Shown here piece by piece: positions 54,401 to 60,618 of a stretch of 64,000 nucleotides of DNA. This DNA comes from JANQOH01 sp965243325 (GTDB taxonomy: Bacteria > Pseudomonadota > Alphaproteobacteria > UBA7887): NCBI GenBank assembly GCA_965243325.1, contig CBDEUQ010000003.1, forward strand, positions 3,224,001 to 3,288,000, written 5' to 3'. The position numbers and the translations under genes are program-made. The notes under the pieces are model-generated. The model ran no database searches. It was not told the DNA's origin and saw nothing but the letters and a program-made list of their open reading frames with translations. Within the stretch, counting starts at the first letter, position 1; each line of letters begins with the position of its first letter.

Positions 54401-56698
54401 CCCCGAGGCGGTCGCGCCCGCGGCGAGCGTGAGGTCCTCGAGGCACTCGGCCGCACCCGCCACGCCGTCGCGCATCACCCGGTAGTCGACCAGCTCCTGC
54501 GAGCGGTGCGTGTCGGCGGCGGACTTCGCCGTGCCCGAGAAGCACACCTCGTAGCGCACCGCGCCCGCCACCGCCCGGGTGAGCCCCACGGTGAACAGCC
54601 GCGCCGCCGAGGGCACATCGCCCTCGTCGGCGTCCGCAGGGGCCGTGATGGAGAGCGTCGGGGTCTCGTCGTTGTCGATGATGGTCACCGTCGCCTGGAG
54701 GTTGCCCCCCGGCTTCGCCGTCACCCCGCTCGGCAGCGAGGCGGTGTCGATGGCCACCGTGAAGGTCTCGTCGCCCTCCGTCAGGTCGTCGTCAATCATG
54801 TGGATGGCGAAGGTGCCGGTCGTTGCGCCCGCGGAAAAGGTGAGCGTGCGCGATGCGGCGCCCTCGAAGTCCACCCCCCGCGTCGCCGTGCCGTCCGTCA
54901 CCGTCACCGGGATGTCGATGTCGGTGCGCGCCGTCTCGGACAGGCGCGCCACCGGCTGCGACGGCCCCTTGTCCTCGGCCACCGTATACGCGGACTGGAT
55001 GAACTCCACGGTCAGGCTCTGGGACACGTCGTTGTCCAGCATCGTCACCTGTCCGTTGCCGCGTCGGGTCGCCACCAGGGTGCCGCCGCGGCCGGACGTC
55101 CCGCCGCTGCCCACGCTCACCGTCACCGTGTCGTCGGTCGTGTCCGTGTCCTCTTCGGGCAACAGCAGGACCGTGATGGACGAACCGGTCTGCGGACCCG
55201 TGAGCGTCACCACCCCCGTCGTGGCGTCCACCGACGCCGAGCCAAAGTTGCCGGCAGTTCCGACCTCCAGCGTGAAGTCCGTGCCCAGGGTCCCGCCGGA
55301 GAACGCGAGCGGTATCGTCATCGTCTCGCCCGACGCCAACCTCGGGTTGAAGTGGGCGAAGCTGATGACTGCATTGCCAGTGCCCGCCTCGGCGCTCGTG
55401 CCGCCTTCCACCGCAGTCCCGCTGGTACTGTAACGCACCGACTGGTCGTTGTCCGCGATGGTCATGGTGTGGGTGGCGGCATCCGCATCCGGGCGGTAGC
55501 CCGAGCCCGCCGGTATCGTGATGACCGCGGTCTCCTCGCCCTCCGCGGCGGCGTCGTCGTCGACCACTATCGGGACCGCCACCGAGGTGCCGCTCGCCGT
55601 GAAGGTCACCGAGGCCGGGAGGGTGTAGTCGGTGCCGCTGGTCGCCGTGCCGCCCGTCCCAAACGTCACCGACACCGGATAGTCGCCGCTCTCCCCGCCC
55701 GAGGCGGTGACGGAGAAGGCGACCTTCGAGGCGTCGCCCTCGGTGAAATCGCTCGTCGCCGCGGAGACGCCGATGACCGGCAGGTTCTCCTGCACCGTTA
55801 CCGCGAGGCTGCCGGTGACTCCGTTGAATTTGGAGACTCCGCTCGACGCGGCGTGGTCGAGCGTCGCGGCATCGTCGGTCCGGTCGGTGTCCGCGGCCGC
55901 GCTCACCGTCACGGTCTGCGCCTGGTTCCAGTTCGAGTGCCCGAAGGTCAGGCTCGTCTTGTCCAGCGTCAGGTCCGTGTCCGCCTGCCCGGAGATGGCC
56001 ACCGTGATTGAGGCGCTTGCGTGATGGGGCCGGTGCGACAGCGCCACCTCGTAGCTCGCCGAGCCGCCCTCGGCCACCGTCAGCGCCTTCGGCGTGAACA
56101 CCAGGGCGGGCACCGCGTTGTCGGTGATGACGATGTCTGTAGTCCCCTGCGTGCCCACCGTCACCCCGGAGGGCAGGGAGCCCGAATCGATATGGGCCCG
56201 GGCTGACTCGTTGACTTCTATGAACTGGTCGTCCTCGGTCCCGACCGTCACCGTCGCGCTCGTCGCGTTCGCCGGGATGGTCACCGTCTGCGCACTTTCG
56301 TCGTAGTCTTTGGGCGATGTGGTCAGGTCCACAAACGTCACCCGGACCTCCGTCGCCACCGTGCGGGCGGGCGAGAGCTGCAGCGTCAGCGTTGCGTCCT
56401 CGCCCTCGTCTACAACGTAGCTCGACTGCGCGAAGCTCACCGTCGACTGCGCCTGCGCCCCGGCGGCAAGGCCGGCGGCGAGCGGCACGAAGAGCAGCGC
56501 CGCGCACAGGCCGCGCCACGCACGGCGCGGGCCGCGCCGGGCGGGGGCGCGGGCGGGGGAAGGCTCGAAACGCTCGGAGGAGGTACGGGGCGGGCGGGAC
56601 GCGGCGCGCCCGGCGGCGGAAGGGGAAGACTCAGGCGGGGACGCCCCGCGGCGAAGGCGGCGCCAGGGCAACAGCCGCCGCCCCGACGGCGCGTTCAT
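45413..56698 (-). CDS. Giant Calx-beta repeat autotransporter-like adhesin (3,761 residues)
   Basis: An 11.3-kb single frame. Residues 1-55 form a basic, Ser/Pro/Arg-rich extension; 56-84 a signal-peptide core (LCAALLFVPLAAGLAAGAQA). From about 86 to 3235 come tandem Calx-beta-type units, each with a V-x-E-G start and a Ca-binding D-D-D end (for example TIADDDLGL). At about 3245 the linker PAAWLARFGRTVAEQALEGV begins, followed by a roughly 500-residue region ending in a beta-barrel with terminal VEVRARW. The design is that of a surface adhesin anchored in the outer membrane and stiffened by calcium. No Shine-Dalgarno precedes ATG 56698; the GGCTC tract lies 22 bases upstream. The true start may differ. 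Confidence 0.85.
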   Translation of the reverse strand: MNAPSGRRLLPWRRLRRGASPPESSPSAAGRAASRPPRTSSERFEPSPARAPARRGPRRAWRGLCAALLFVPLAAGLAAGAQAQSTVSFAQSSYVVDEGEDATLTLQLSPARTVATEVRVTFVDLTTSPKDYDESAQTVTIPANATSATVTVGTEDDQFIEVNESARAHIDSGSLPSGVTVGTQGTTDIVITDNAVPALVFTPKALTVAEGGSASYEVALSHRPHHASASITVAISGQADTDLTLDKTSLTFGHSNWNQAQTVTVSAAADTDRTDDAATLDHAASSGVSKFNGVTGSLAVTVQENLPVIGVSAATSDFTEGDASKVAFSVTASGGESGDYPVSVTFGTGGTATSGTDYTLPASVTFTASGTSVAVPIVVDDDAAAEGEETAVITIPAGSGYRPDADAATHTMTIADNDQSVRYSTSGTAVEGGTSAEAGTGNAVISFAHFNPRLASGETMTIPLAFSGGTLGTDFTLEVGTAGNFGSASVDATTGVVTLTGPQTGSSITVLLLPEEDTDTTDDTVTVSVGSGGTSGRGGTLVATRRGNGQVTMLDNDVSQSLTVEFIQSAYTVAEDKGPSQPVARLSETARTDIDIPVTVTDGTATRGVDFEGAASRTLTFSAGATTGTFAIHMIDDDLTEGDETFTVAIDTASLPSGVTAKPGGNLQATVTIIDNDETPTLSITAPADADEGDVPSAARLFTVGLTRAVAGAVRYEVCFSGTAKSAADTHRSQELVDYRVMRDGVAGAAECLEDLTLAAGATASGQAVGIKVLGDTFAEPAETVVATLEMKAAPDGVLLGTSVATHVIGNDDGTEATLTLAPAPGAVTALVEGDAPAHFVIDGTGATPGAEYYVQLALGGEAKNGTDYRLEIRIDGQWHQLSRNLRRSIFSVFELPTRLRLFALADTAPEADERAVLTLADAQGYAPGTPSEVTFVIGNGPPAVTVEAVEAAVTEGAPARFTVRLSEAQVADFDVAVRIAEHGDGDFVAGDDEGVKTFTVPAGETEAVHEVATDDDTTPEPGTAVTATVSPRAGYTVGTPASAAVAVADDGDLELSHGIFPATAGEGSTLGAAQFYLRPRRALAAGETVTVPLVFAGGTLGTDFTLALDAASAQAFGSASLAAGTVTLTGPADRGRLLNVNLFAAEDDDADDEVVTLGFGAMSTSAGGDVGLMRFTSDRIKLLDNDVPQSLTVEFTRDALTIFEDIGLLEPILRLSEVARRDVAVKVTLTDGTAVRGADYESAATRTVTFPAGKEVVDLQVKILIDNEVEGDETFMVAIDTDSLPAGVTAKPGGNAEATVTILNDDTTASFAAAASSASEGAGTHTVTVNFTPPAASFTSLRYTVGGTARAGEDFTIAGSGSLSVPINATSAAIEVAVVDDAVPEYAETVVLTLTDGGRRIALGATTVHTLTIADDDAGTPPNPVRLSVSDAGAVAEGGTVTVTATLDHANATGGALAIPLAVRAAGTTAAPGDYTVASSIAIADGATAGTTDLAATDDDAVEAPETVVLALGAALPEGVAAGTPGHVTVTIADDDLGLTYGVRDWSATEGEPTSHARLFVRPQWALGAGETLTVPLTFTGGTLGTDFTLALEAASAARFAAATLAAGTVTLTGPARADAAVYVRLFAAEDDDAGDETVTLGVGTVASSTGAAVAASRQGDGRMTLLDNDGDLELRYGVLPATAAEGSTTALRQLWLTPRRALAAGEAVTVPLVFEGGTLGTDFTLAPGVHGFGSMVLAAGTVTLTGPANRGATGFVNLFALEDDDADDEVVTLGFGAASSSTGAAVTHTRFGDGRITLLDNDAPQSLTVEFASDAFGVYEHNGPAEPVLRLSEVPRRDVAVRVTVTSGTAVRGEDFLSAATRTATFPAGGATTTNVPMTLPNDALVEGDETFTVAIDTASLPANVTAKPGGNVRATVTLFDDDTATVGFARGALAVREGDAARPVLVLSKAFAADVTVGVEDAAGTATAPGDYAAGPYSVTFPAGAKRAAFDVATVADSTAEGAETFSLRIPAAGLPAGMGLAAAGAATPPEATVTVSESAPPSVPEAAFAAGESDAGEAAGTRTVTVHLVPPPTSPLALAYTVGGTATAGADFTIAGSGIVAVPAHATGVDIEVAVLDDTAQESDETLVLTLAAGAGYTVGAPGVHTLTLADDDAPPPAPVVSVAGTPGAEGGAPARFLLTVRPRPAGSIAVNVRVTGSGGYAGPGETGTRTVTMDASGSAVLDVAIADDAIDEPNGSFTATVRPGTGYAVHASAAAATVAVADDDPTRVTLAGSADAIPETGGTKTLTVRLARALVAPETLAVPLVFAGEAVRGLDYTLSCGNDTGAACRDLAGAAPRIEFSAGGRTATVTLAAAGDAINEGAGETVTVALGALDASSGTGLGGGAAGAGSVAFTITDDDAGPEPGIVLPDTDVAVVEGATASYELKLASDPGDGATVRVSVTSADTGAVTVSDTQSGVNGTQDWLDFTGGAAGTWSTAQTVTVAGVHDADSAHEADVALTHTASVQAGTSAPYAGLASRTLHVDVTEDDAAEVGFKQDAHAVDEGDDATLTLTFTRALGSDVTVRVLLTGLGATGSGVDFDSTPRSIAVPAGTVEQAFTVSTVEDEKFEGYETFQATILALGLPDDLALAAAHRSTVTIVDDEASVSPALDAGIHEGETLTYTVSGIDPAHASVTLLAATSSTATRDVDGTWDAGEDYRLLRPGDPEDTVLGATDTLTPSGGAVTFRIKTRADTDDTEGDETVVFEMELPGVLGEAELGTLALKNGPRLEAGVALSAQTLALDEGTTGTYTVALTLAPAPGETVTVTAASRDAGAVRVHGAGGSPGARATLTFTDATWSAAQTVTVTALSDLDASDESVDIAHAVKGTGDYADVTAPSVAVTVDDDEVPVVVSVAAGAAVDEGGAATFTVTATPAPPRTLRIALALGETGAFLAPGATLPAVHLSPTRASQSVSLATEDDTVNEAHGAVTLTVEAGTGYVVAAAPDHTASVEVRDDDGAGMPVVSIASAQSPGATAFEGDALVFTVRADPAPAAELAVTVGVAESAGSAFVVPGGTGNKTVTIAANARTATLSVATVQDTDEEDPAFATVTATVAHAPGYTVADAPRDSAQATVSDDDGLPGVTIHDAQAEEGDPMFFRVTLSKAAAHTVEVKWATRFEYDANKWETGSARYTLDYTSANGILRFAPRETVREILIYTVDDAHDEGDETFEVELSDPVGAVIADGLATGTITNDDPLPAAWLARFGRTVAEQALEGVADRIAAPRKPGMQGTLAGQALSPSTGSGQALDPAASGQAAGGTPGTAALALADVARRFGDGPFDPFGHGAAPGPGAAQAQSRTMTASEALLGSSFTLTGETDGAGGTMAFWGRAAQSSFDGVERGAGTDIALDGTVTTGMLGADYARGPWLVGLALTLSSSEGSYAATGDRDPCPGTDADRCDGAVRAGDGTLEASLTAAVPYASWRASERLKLWGALGYGAGEVTLKTGMGERLGADIDWTMAAAGLRGDVIALPMEGSGLALAVTSDAMWARTASEKTRDLAASESDVTRLRLGLEGSYRVALEEGDSLTPKLEVGARHDGGDAETGFGVELGGGIAWVDPKLGLSLDLSGRTLIAHGNDDLEDRGYSASLAYDPAPATKRGPSLTLTQDWGGGAEGGLDALFAPDPLEDRTADGEPTSRWAMEAAYGLPAFGGRWTGSPHAGLGLATGTRDYTIGWRLTPEAANAPDLSLGLKATRRESDTAEPEHSVGVEVRARW
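46825..46853. repeat. In-frame palindromic repeat inside the adhesin gene
   Basis: CCTGTCCCGAGCCTGTCGAG at 46826-46845 and the following GGGCTCAGC form an imperfect hairpin. It matches closely a short dispersed sequence (CCTGTCCTGAGCCTGTCGAA) that I recall from many bacterial genomes. It encodes LSPSTGSGQAL in the linker between the Calx-beta region and the barrel, keeping the frame open. Confidence 0.55.
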
Positions 56699-56720
56699 GG
56701 CCGGCGCGCGGGCGCAAGGC

Positions 56721-56845
56721 GGCTCGGCTCGGCTCGGCTCGGCTCGGCTCGGCTCGGCTCGGCTCGGCTCGGCTCGGCTCGGCTCGGCTCGGCTCGGCTC
56801 GGCTCGGCTCGGCTCGGCTCGGCTCGGCTCGGCTCGGCTCGGCTC
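56721..56845. repeat. Twenty-five perfect copies of the pentamer GGCTC
   Basis: 125 bases of uninterrupted GGCTC, between the promoter-like sequence (56852-56883) and the ATG (56698) of the giant adhesin. No stop codon occurs in any frame of the tract; it would encode the pentapeptide PSRAE in the adhesin direction. A 5-bp unit changes frame with each slip. Such long pure tracts are prone to slippage. Confidence 0.97.
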
Positions 56846-56851
56846 GGCAAG

Positions 56852-56883
56852 ATTGTAACGAGAGCCGCTTCGGGGTTTGTCAA
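56852..56883 (-). promoter_or_regulatory. Probable promoter of the giant adhesin
   Basis: On the minus strand TTGACA (56883-56878, perfect -35) and TACAAT (56857-56852, 5 of 6 to the -10) are separated by 20 bases, longer than the ideal 17. Transcription would begin at the edge of the GGCTC tract, so the tract lies in the leader mRNA. Spacer length may reduce basal strength. Confidence 0.55.
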
Positions 56884-57292
56884 CCCCCTTGCACGGATTA
56901 TTTCGCCGCGCCTGTCAGGCCCGGCCCCACGGCCCGCGATGTTCGCGCCGTCCATCGCCGCACCTCCCGACACGGGCAAGGCAAAAGCGCCGACGAACCC
57001 AAGGCGCGCGCAGCGCCGCTACCTTCGCACATGGACTTTCCAATACATCTACCACATTCGCGCGGCAATGGCGACGCTTTTTGAGGAATGTGCGCTGTGG
57101 CGTATTTCGACATCGTGACGCTGATCTTTGGCGGCCGGATATCGACTGCCTGATCCCCGCCGGGTGAGCAGAATGCAGCGATTAGACGCGAGATCGGAAC
57201 GCTACGGGAACATCGTGACATGGATGGCCGCGGTCTGCCATCCGCCGGCAGGCGGCTTGGTCGAGCGGCGATGTCGGAGGTGGGACAACCGG
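56884..57292. other. Intergenic region between the adhesin promoter and the IS
   Basis: 409 bases with no convincing gene. The frame on the minus strand from 57221 includes SPGGDQAVDIRPPKIS and KYATAHIPQKAS, of unknown origin. The stretch at 57119-57170 resembles 58938-58983 on the other side of the transposase gene. Confidence 0.4.
57119..57170 (+). repeat. Left member of an imperfect direct repeat flanking the transposase
   Basis: CGCTGATCTTTGGCGGCCGG ... CCCCGCCGGGTGAGC resembles CGCCGATCTCAGGGCCGCAG ... GCCGCCGGGGTAAG at 58938-58983 in the same orientation. Shared blocks include CGC-GATCT, GCCG, GAT-TC and CGCCGGG. They are direct, not inverted, so they are not simple IS ends. Confidence 0.4.
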
Positions 57293-58783
57293 TCAGCCGG
57301 TGTCGAGGTACGGCACCGCGCCGACCAGCGAGCGCATCCGCTCCGCGTGGCCGGCCCGCACCTGCGCAAGGGCCAGCGCCATCATCACCACCAGCGCCAG
57401 CCCGACACGGGTCTTCATCTTAGCGAGCCCGCGGATGTAGTGGGTCTCGAAGTTGAAGCTGTTGTCGAGGCGGCTGTTGATCCTCTCTATCGCAGAGCGC
57501 CGGTTGTAGCCGCGCCGCCAGGACGGGCTGCCCCAGGGCGTCGGGGTGAAGACGCGCCGGTCGTTCTTGTCGAGATCGATGCGCACGATGCGGCCGTACT
57601 CGCCGGGCTCCACCCCGCCCGCCCGGTGGCACGCCTTGCTGCCTGCACAGTCGAAGCCGAAGGCCGCCGCCGGGCAGCGGTATTTCAGCGTGCCGCAGAG
57701 GCCGCGCTCGGCCTCGAAGCCCTGGAAGGCCATGGCGCGGACCTCGCCGGTCTGGGGGCAGATGCAGGACACGCGGCCGCGCTCGTCGTGGACGACGACG
57801 TCGGCGCGGTTGGGGAACAGCGCCCGCGTGATCGGCTTCGTCGGATCATAGCCCGGCTCCTCCTTCTCGGCCTTCCACATCAAGCGCGTGTCGACCAGCG
57901 GCCGAATGGCCCACTTATCCCAGAGCAACTTCTTCTGGGGAGCGTTGTCGAGACCGCGGTCGGCGCTGAAGTCGTCGCAGCGCTCCACCATTTCCGGCGC
58001 TCTTGCGAACAGGTTCTCCAGCATCTTGGGGAGCATCTTGACCTCCGAGTCCGACGCCCGCGTCACCTCGAAGGCCACCGGGACCTCGTAGTGGGTGTCG
58101 GCGATCAGGTGGAGGCCGTAGCCGAACCATGATTTCACCTTCTTCCAGATCGCGCCGGTCTTGGCGTTCACCCCGCTCGTCTCATGCTTGCCCCAGTCGG
58201 CGTCGGGGTCGGAGGTCTTCCCCTTGTCCTCGGCAACCCGGCCCGTCGAGTGGCTCTCGATCGCCTTGCCGTCGTAGCCGAGATGGCGGCCGAAGTCGGG
58301 CAGCTCTTCGAAGAGCGACGCGCGCAGGCTCTCGACCATTGCGGACACCAGGCCGCACTCGTTCTCAAGCAGCACGACGCGCCGCAGGAAGCGCGAGAAG
58401 TTCCAGTGGCTGGGCACCGTCGAGCGGACCTGCGCCGGATGCGCCACCGCGCATGGTGGCTCCTTCGTACCTGCGCGAAGCTCCAACACGGGCGCGCTCT
58501 GGAAAGGCAGCGGGTCGAACCCGCAGAGTTCCAGGAGCGCCGGGTTGCGGCCCATCTCCCGCAGCAGCGACTGGATCGAGGCGTGCTGGAACACCACGCC
58601 CGCGATCAGCGCACGCCACATCGACCGCACCGGGTAGTCGTTGCGCCCGCGACCTCGCCCGGCCTCAAGCGCAGCCACGATCTCCTCGTCGGGCAGGGTG
58701 TCGAGCACCAGACGCAGGCGATCCAGGTCCGGCAGGCCTTCGACAGCCTGCCAGGAAAAGGGTAGCTTCTCCGTTGTCGCCAT
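57293..58783 (-). CDS. IS transposase (DDE, IS4/IS1182-like)
   Basis: 496 residues. N-terminal domain of the InsH/DUF772 type (YPVRSMWRALIAGVVFQHAS, LLRELG-like segment), first catalytic aspartate probably in HLGYDGKAIESHSTG (about residue 170), second in CDDFSADRGLDN (about 290), and glutamate in RRSAIERINSRLDN (about 445). A cysteine cluster (CICPQTGEVRA ... YRCPAAAFGFDCAGSKAC) lies before the last motif. ATG at 58783 has GGGAG upstream. The gene is intact, so the IS may be active. Inverted terminal repeats could not be identified by eye. Confidence 0.88.
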   Translation of the reverse strand: MATTEKLPFSWQAVEGLPDLDRLRLVLDTLPDEEIVAALEAGRGRGRNDYPVRSMWRALIAGVVFQHASIQSLLREMGRNPALLELCGFDPLPFQSAPVLELRAGTKEPPCAVAHPAQVRSTVPSHWNFSRFLRRVVLLENECGLVSAMVESLRASLFEELPDFGRHLGYDGKAIESHSTGRVAEDKGKTSDPDADWGKHETSGVNAKTGAIWKKVKSWFGYGLHLIADTHYEVPVAFEVTRASDSEVKMLPKMLENLFARAPEMVERCDDFSADRGLDNAPQKKLLWDKWAIRPLVDTRLMWKAEKEEPGYDPTKPITRALFPNRADVVVHDERGRVSCICPQTGEVRAMAFQGFEAERGLCGTLKYRCPAAAFGFDCAGSKACHRAGGVEPGEYGRIVRIDLDKNDRRVFTPTPWGSPSWRRGYNRRSAIERINSRLDNSFNFETHYIRGLAKMKTRVGLALVVMMALALAQVRAGHAERMRSLVGAVPYLDTG

Positions 58784-58937
58784 CACGTTCTCCCTACCAG
58801 GGCTGGTGGATGGAACGAGGGCCTCTGGCCCGATGGCGACACCTTCTATCCGATTCGGGCGGGACGACGCGACGGGGCCGGAAGTGAGCCTGGGAGCGTC
58901 GTCGGCTATGGGGTGGAAATCCTCGATCCGCCCTATC

Positions 58938-58983
58938 CGCCGATCTCAGGGCCGCAGATGTCTGCGAAGCCGCCGGGGTAAGA
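58938..58983 (+). repeat. Right member of the imperfect direct repeat
   Basis: Similar to 57119-57170 with several mismatches and small gaps. On the minus strand both encode PGG-x(2-4)-ADI or VDI-x-(G/P)P-x-I, suggesting two diverged copies of one sequence on either side of the IS. Confidence 0.4.
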
Positions 58984-59011
58984 AAAATCTCGGATCAGCT
59001 GGAGCCCTTGA

Positions 59012-59227
59012 TCACCAAGGGATGCGTGACAGCGCACACGCCTCTTTTTTCGCGCACGCTTTTTTCGCGACGCACGCGTCCGTGTCCGCCGCTCGGGCCA
59101 GCCGGTATGCGTATGGCCCTCCGGCGGTCCTCGCGACGCCCCCGCCGCCGAGCAGTGCGGCGAGCCGCTCCGCCGTCTCCGCGCCGAACTTGCGCGCCGC
59201 CTGGCTCGACGCCTCGCGCCGGTCCAA
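59012..59227 (-). CDS. Short hypothetical protein, uncertain
   Basis: 71 codons from a TTG at 59227: DRREASSQAARKFGAETAER, LAALLGGGGVARTAGGPYAY, then VAKKACAKKEACALSRIPW. The amphipathic first half reads like a real protein, but the start is weak and a stop (TGA) separates it from an earlier ATG. Possibly the remnant of a small accessory gene next to the IS. Confidence 0.35.
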   Translation of the reverse strand: MDRREASSQAARKFGAETAERLAALLGGGGVARTAGGPYAYRLARAADTDACVAKKACAKKEACALSRIPW

Positions 59228-59480
59228 TACGGGCGATCATGCCGCCATGACCCGCTGCATCCGCGACGTGCTGATATAGCCGCCAGCGCATAACATCGCG
59301 TTGCCATCCGCCGGCGCTGACGGCCCCCGGCTGCCGCGCCGCCGTCCCGCCGCCGTCTCCAACCCCGCGCTTCTCTTCGGCAGGAGGGGAGTGTTGGCCG
59401 TTATCGGGGCGGCGGTCGGGATGTCCGGGGGAGGATGTCCGGCCGCCGTTTTCCCTCATCGGCACGAAGGAGACGGCATC

Positions 59481-59807
59481 ATGACGGCAGCCATGGCGAT
59501 GCCCGGCAACACGGCGGCGACGTTTCTGGTTCATTTCTTCGGCACCGGCCTGGCCGACGACCGCTATGTGGTCGAGCGGTTCAAGGCCCGTTCCGACGGC
59601 GACATCGTTCCCGCCCCGGCCGAAGCTCTCGCGGCGAAGGGCCGACGCAAGGTCAAGCGCACCACGGTCACGCTGAAGGCGGTGAAGGAGCTGCGGCCCG
59701 CCACCACCGAGATCATCATCTGCACCGGCCTCAAGACCCGCGGCGGCTTGCAATTGTGGGGGTCGCTCGCGGCCGGAATTCTCTGCGACCGCAAGCAGAA
59801 GGGCTGA
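59481..59807 (+). CDS. Small hypothetical protein with conserved leader
   Basis: 108 residues (MTAAMAMPGNTAATFLVHFF..., then KGRRKVKRTTVTLKAVKELR), ending ILCDRKQKG. ATG at 59481 follows AAGGAG by 8 bases. Family not recognised. Its 5' leader shares ATCGGCA-GAAGGAG-C-ATC with the leader of the zinc-ribbon gene at 59914, which suggests common control. Confidence 0.6.
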   Translation: MTAAMAMPGNTAATFLVHFFGTGLADDRYVVERFKARSDGDIVPAPAEALAAKGRRKVKRTTVTLKAVKELRPATTEIIICTGLKTRGGLQLWGSLAAGILCDRKQKG

Positions 59808-59913
59808 CGGCCCCTTCCGCGACGTCCTGCCGGCCTGCCGCCCTCTGTTCGAGGCAAGGCAGGCGGCGGGGCGTCCTTCCGTTCATTTCCGGATCGGCAG
59901 GAAGGAGGCCATC

Positions 59914-60618
59914 GTGGCATATCGTGACATCCACGCGCGCCGCAGGAATGACCTTGCGCGCTACCACCGGCGGACCCGGGCTCGTCGCGAGGCCGGGCTT
60001 TGTTTGCGGTGCGGCAAAAGCGAGCCCGTGCCCGAGCGCACGCTCTGCGCGTCCTGCAACGAGAAGCAGAACCGTGCGGGCCGGGCGAGGGACGCCAGGC
60101 TCCGCGCCGAGGGCCGACCCAGGCGGGATCCGGCCAAGGCAAAGCTGTACGAGCGCGAGCGCAGCCGCGCTTTGTACGCCGAGCGCGTGGCCGCCGGCGT
60201 CTGCACCAAATGCGGCCGCGCCGAGACGGTCCCGGATCGCACCACCTGTGAGCCCTGCGCGGTCAAGCATCGTGCAAGGGACCGCGACCGCTATGAGCGT
60301 GCGAAGGCCCAGGGGATACCTTACGGCGGCCGCAATCCCGAGGCCCGCCGCCGGGCCGGCCGGAAGCGCAGCCGCCGGCGCAGCGAAGCCCGCAAGGCCG
60401 CCGGCGTCTGTATCCGCTGCGGCAACGCCCCGCCCGAGGAGGGCCGGTCGATGTGCGAGCCGTGCCGCGAGGACCGGAAGCATGCTGCATACTGCACCTC
60501 CATTATTCCGTCGAACACCGGGGCAGATTTCGGCTTTCGTCACGGGCCGCATCGACTTGCCTGCCTGGTCGGCGGGAGATCGGGAACCTCGAACAGGTAT
60601 TCCGGTCTGTCGTTGTAG
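59914..60618 (+). pseudogene. Multi-zinc-ribbon protein, 5' part, interrupted at about 60480
   Basis: GTG at 59914 with GAAGGAGG 7 bases upstream. Residues 1-189 carry three similar units: CLRCGKSEPVPERTLCASC (about 30), CTKCGRAETVPDRTTCEPC (about 96) and CIRCGNAPPEEGRSMCEPC (about 167), joined by basic helices. After CREDRK (base 60480) the sequence changes to unrelated HAAYCTSIIPSNT and stops at 60618 inside the serine recombinase element. A fourth unit of the same type appears at 63860-64000. The uninterrupted gene would be a nucleic-acid-binding-like protein of unknown function. Confidence 0.75.

Noticed and set aside
45305..56011. Very long plus-strand open frames (over 1,000 codons each) opposite the giant adhesin
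   Set aside because: They are arginine/histidine/glycine-rich complements of the Calx-beta gene in high-GC DNA, with no domain or signal, and the minus strand frame has clear repeats, signal peptide and barrel.
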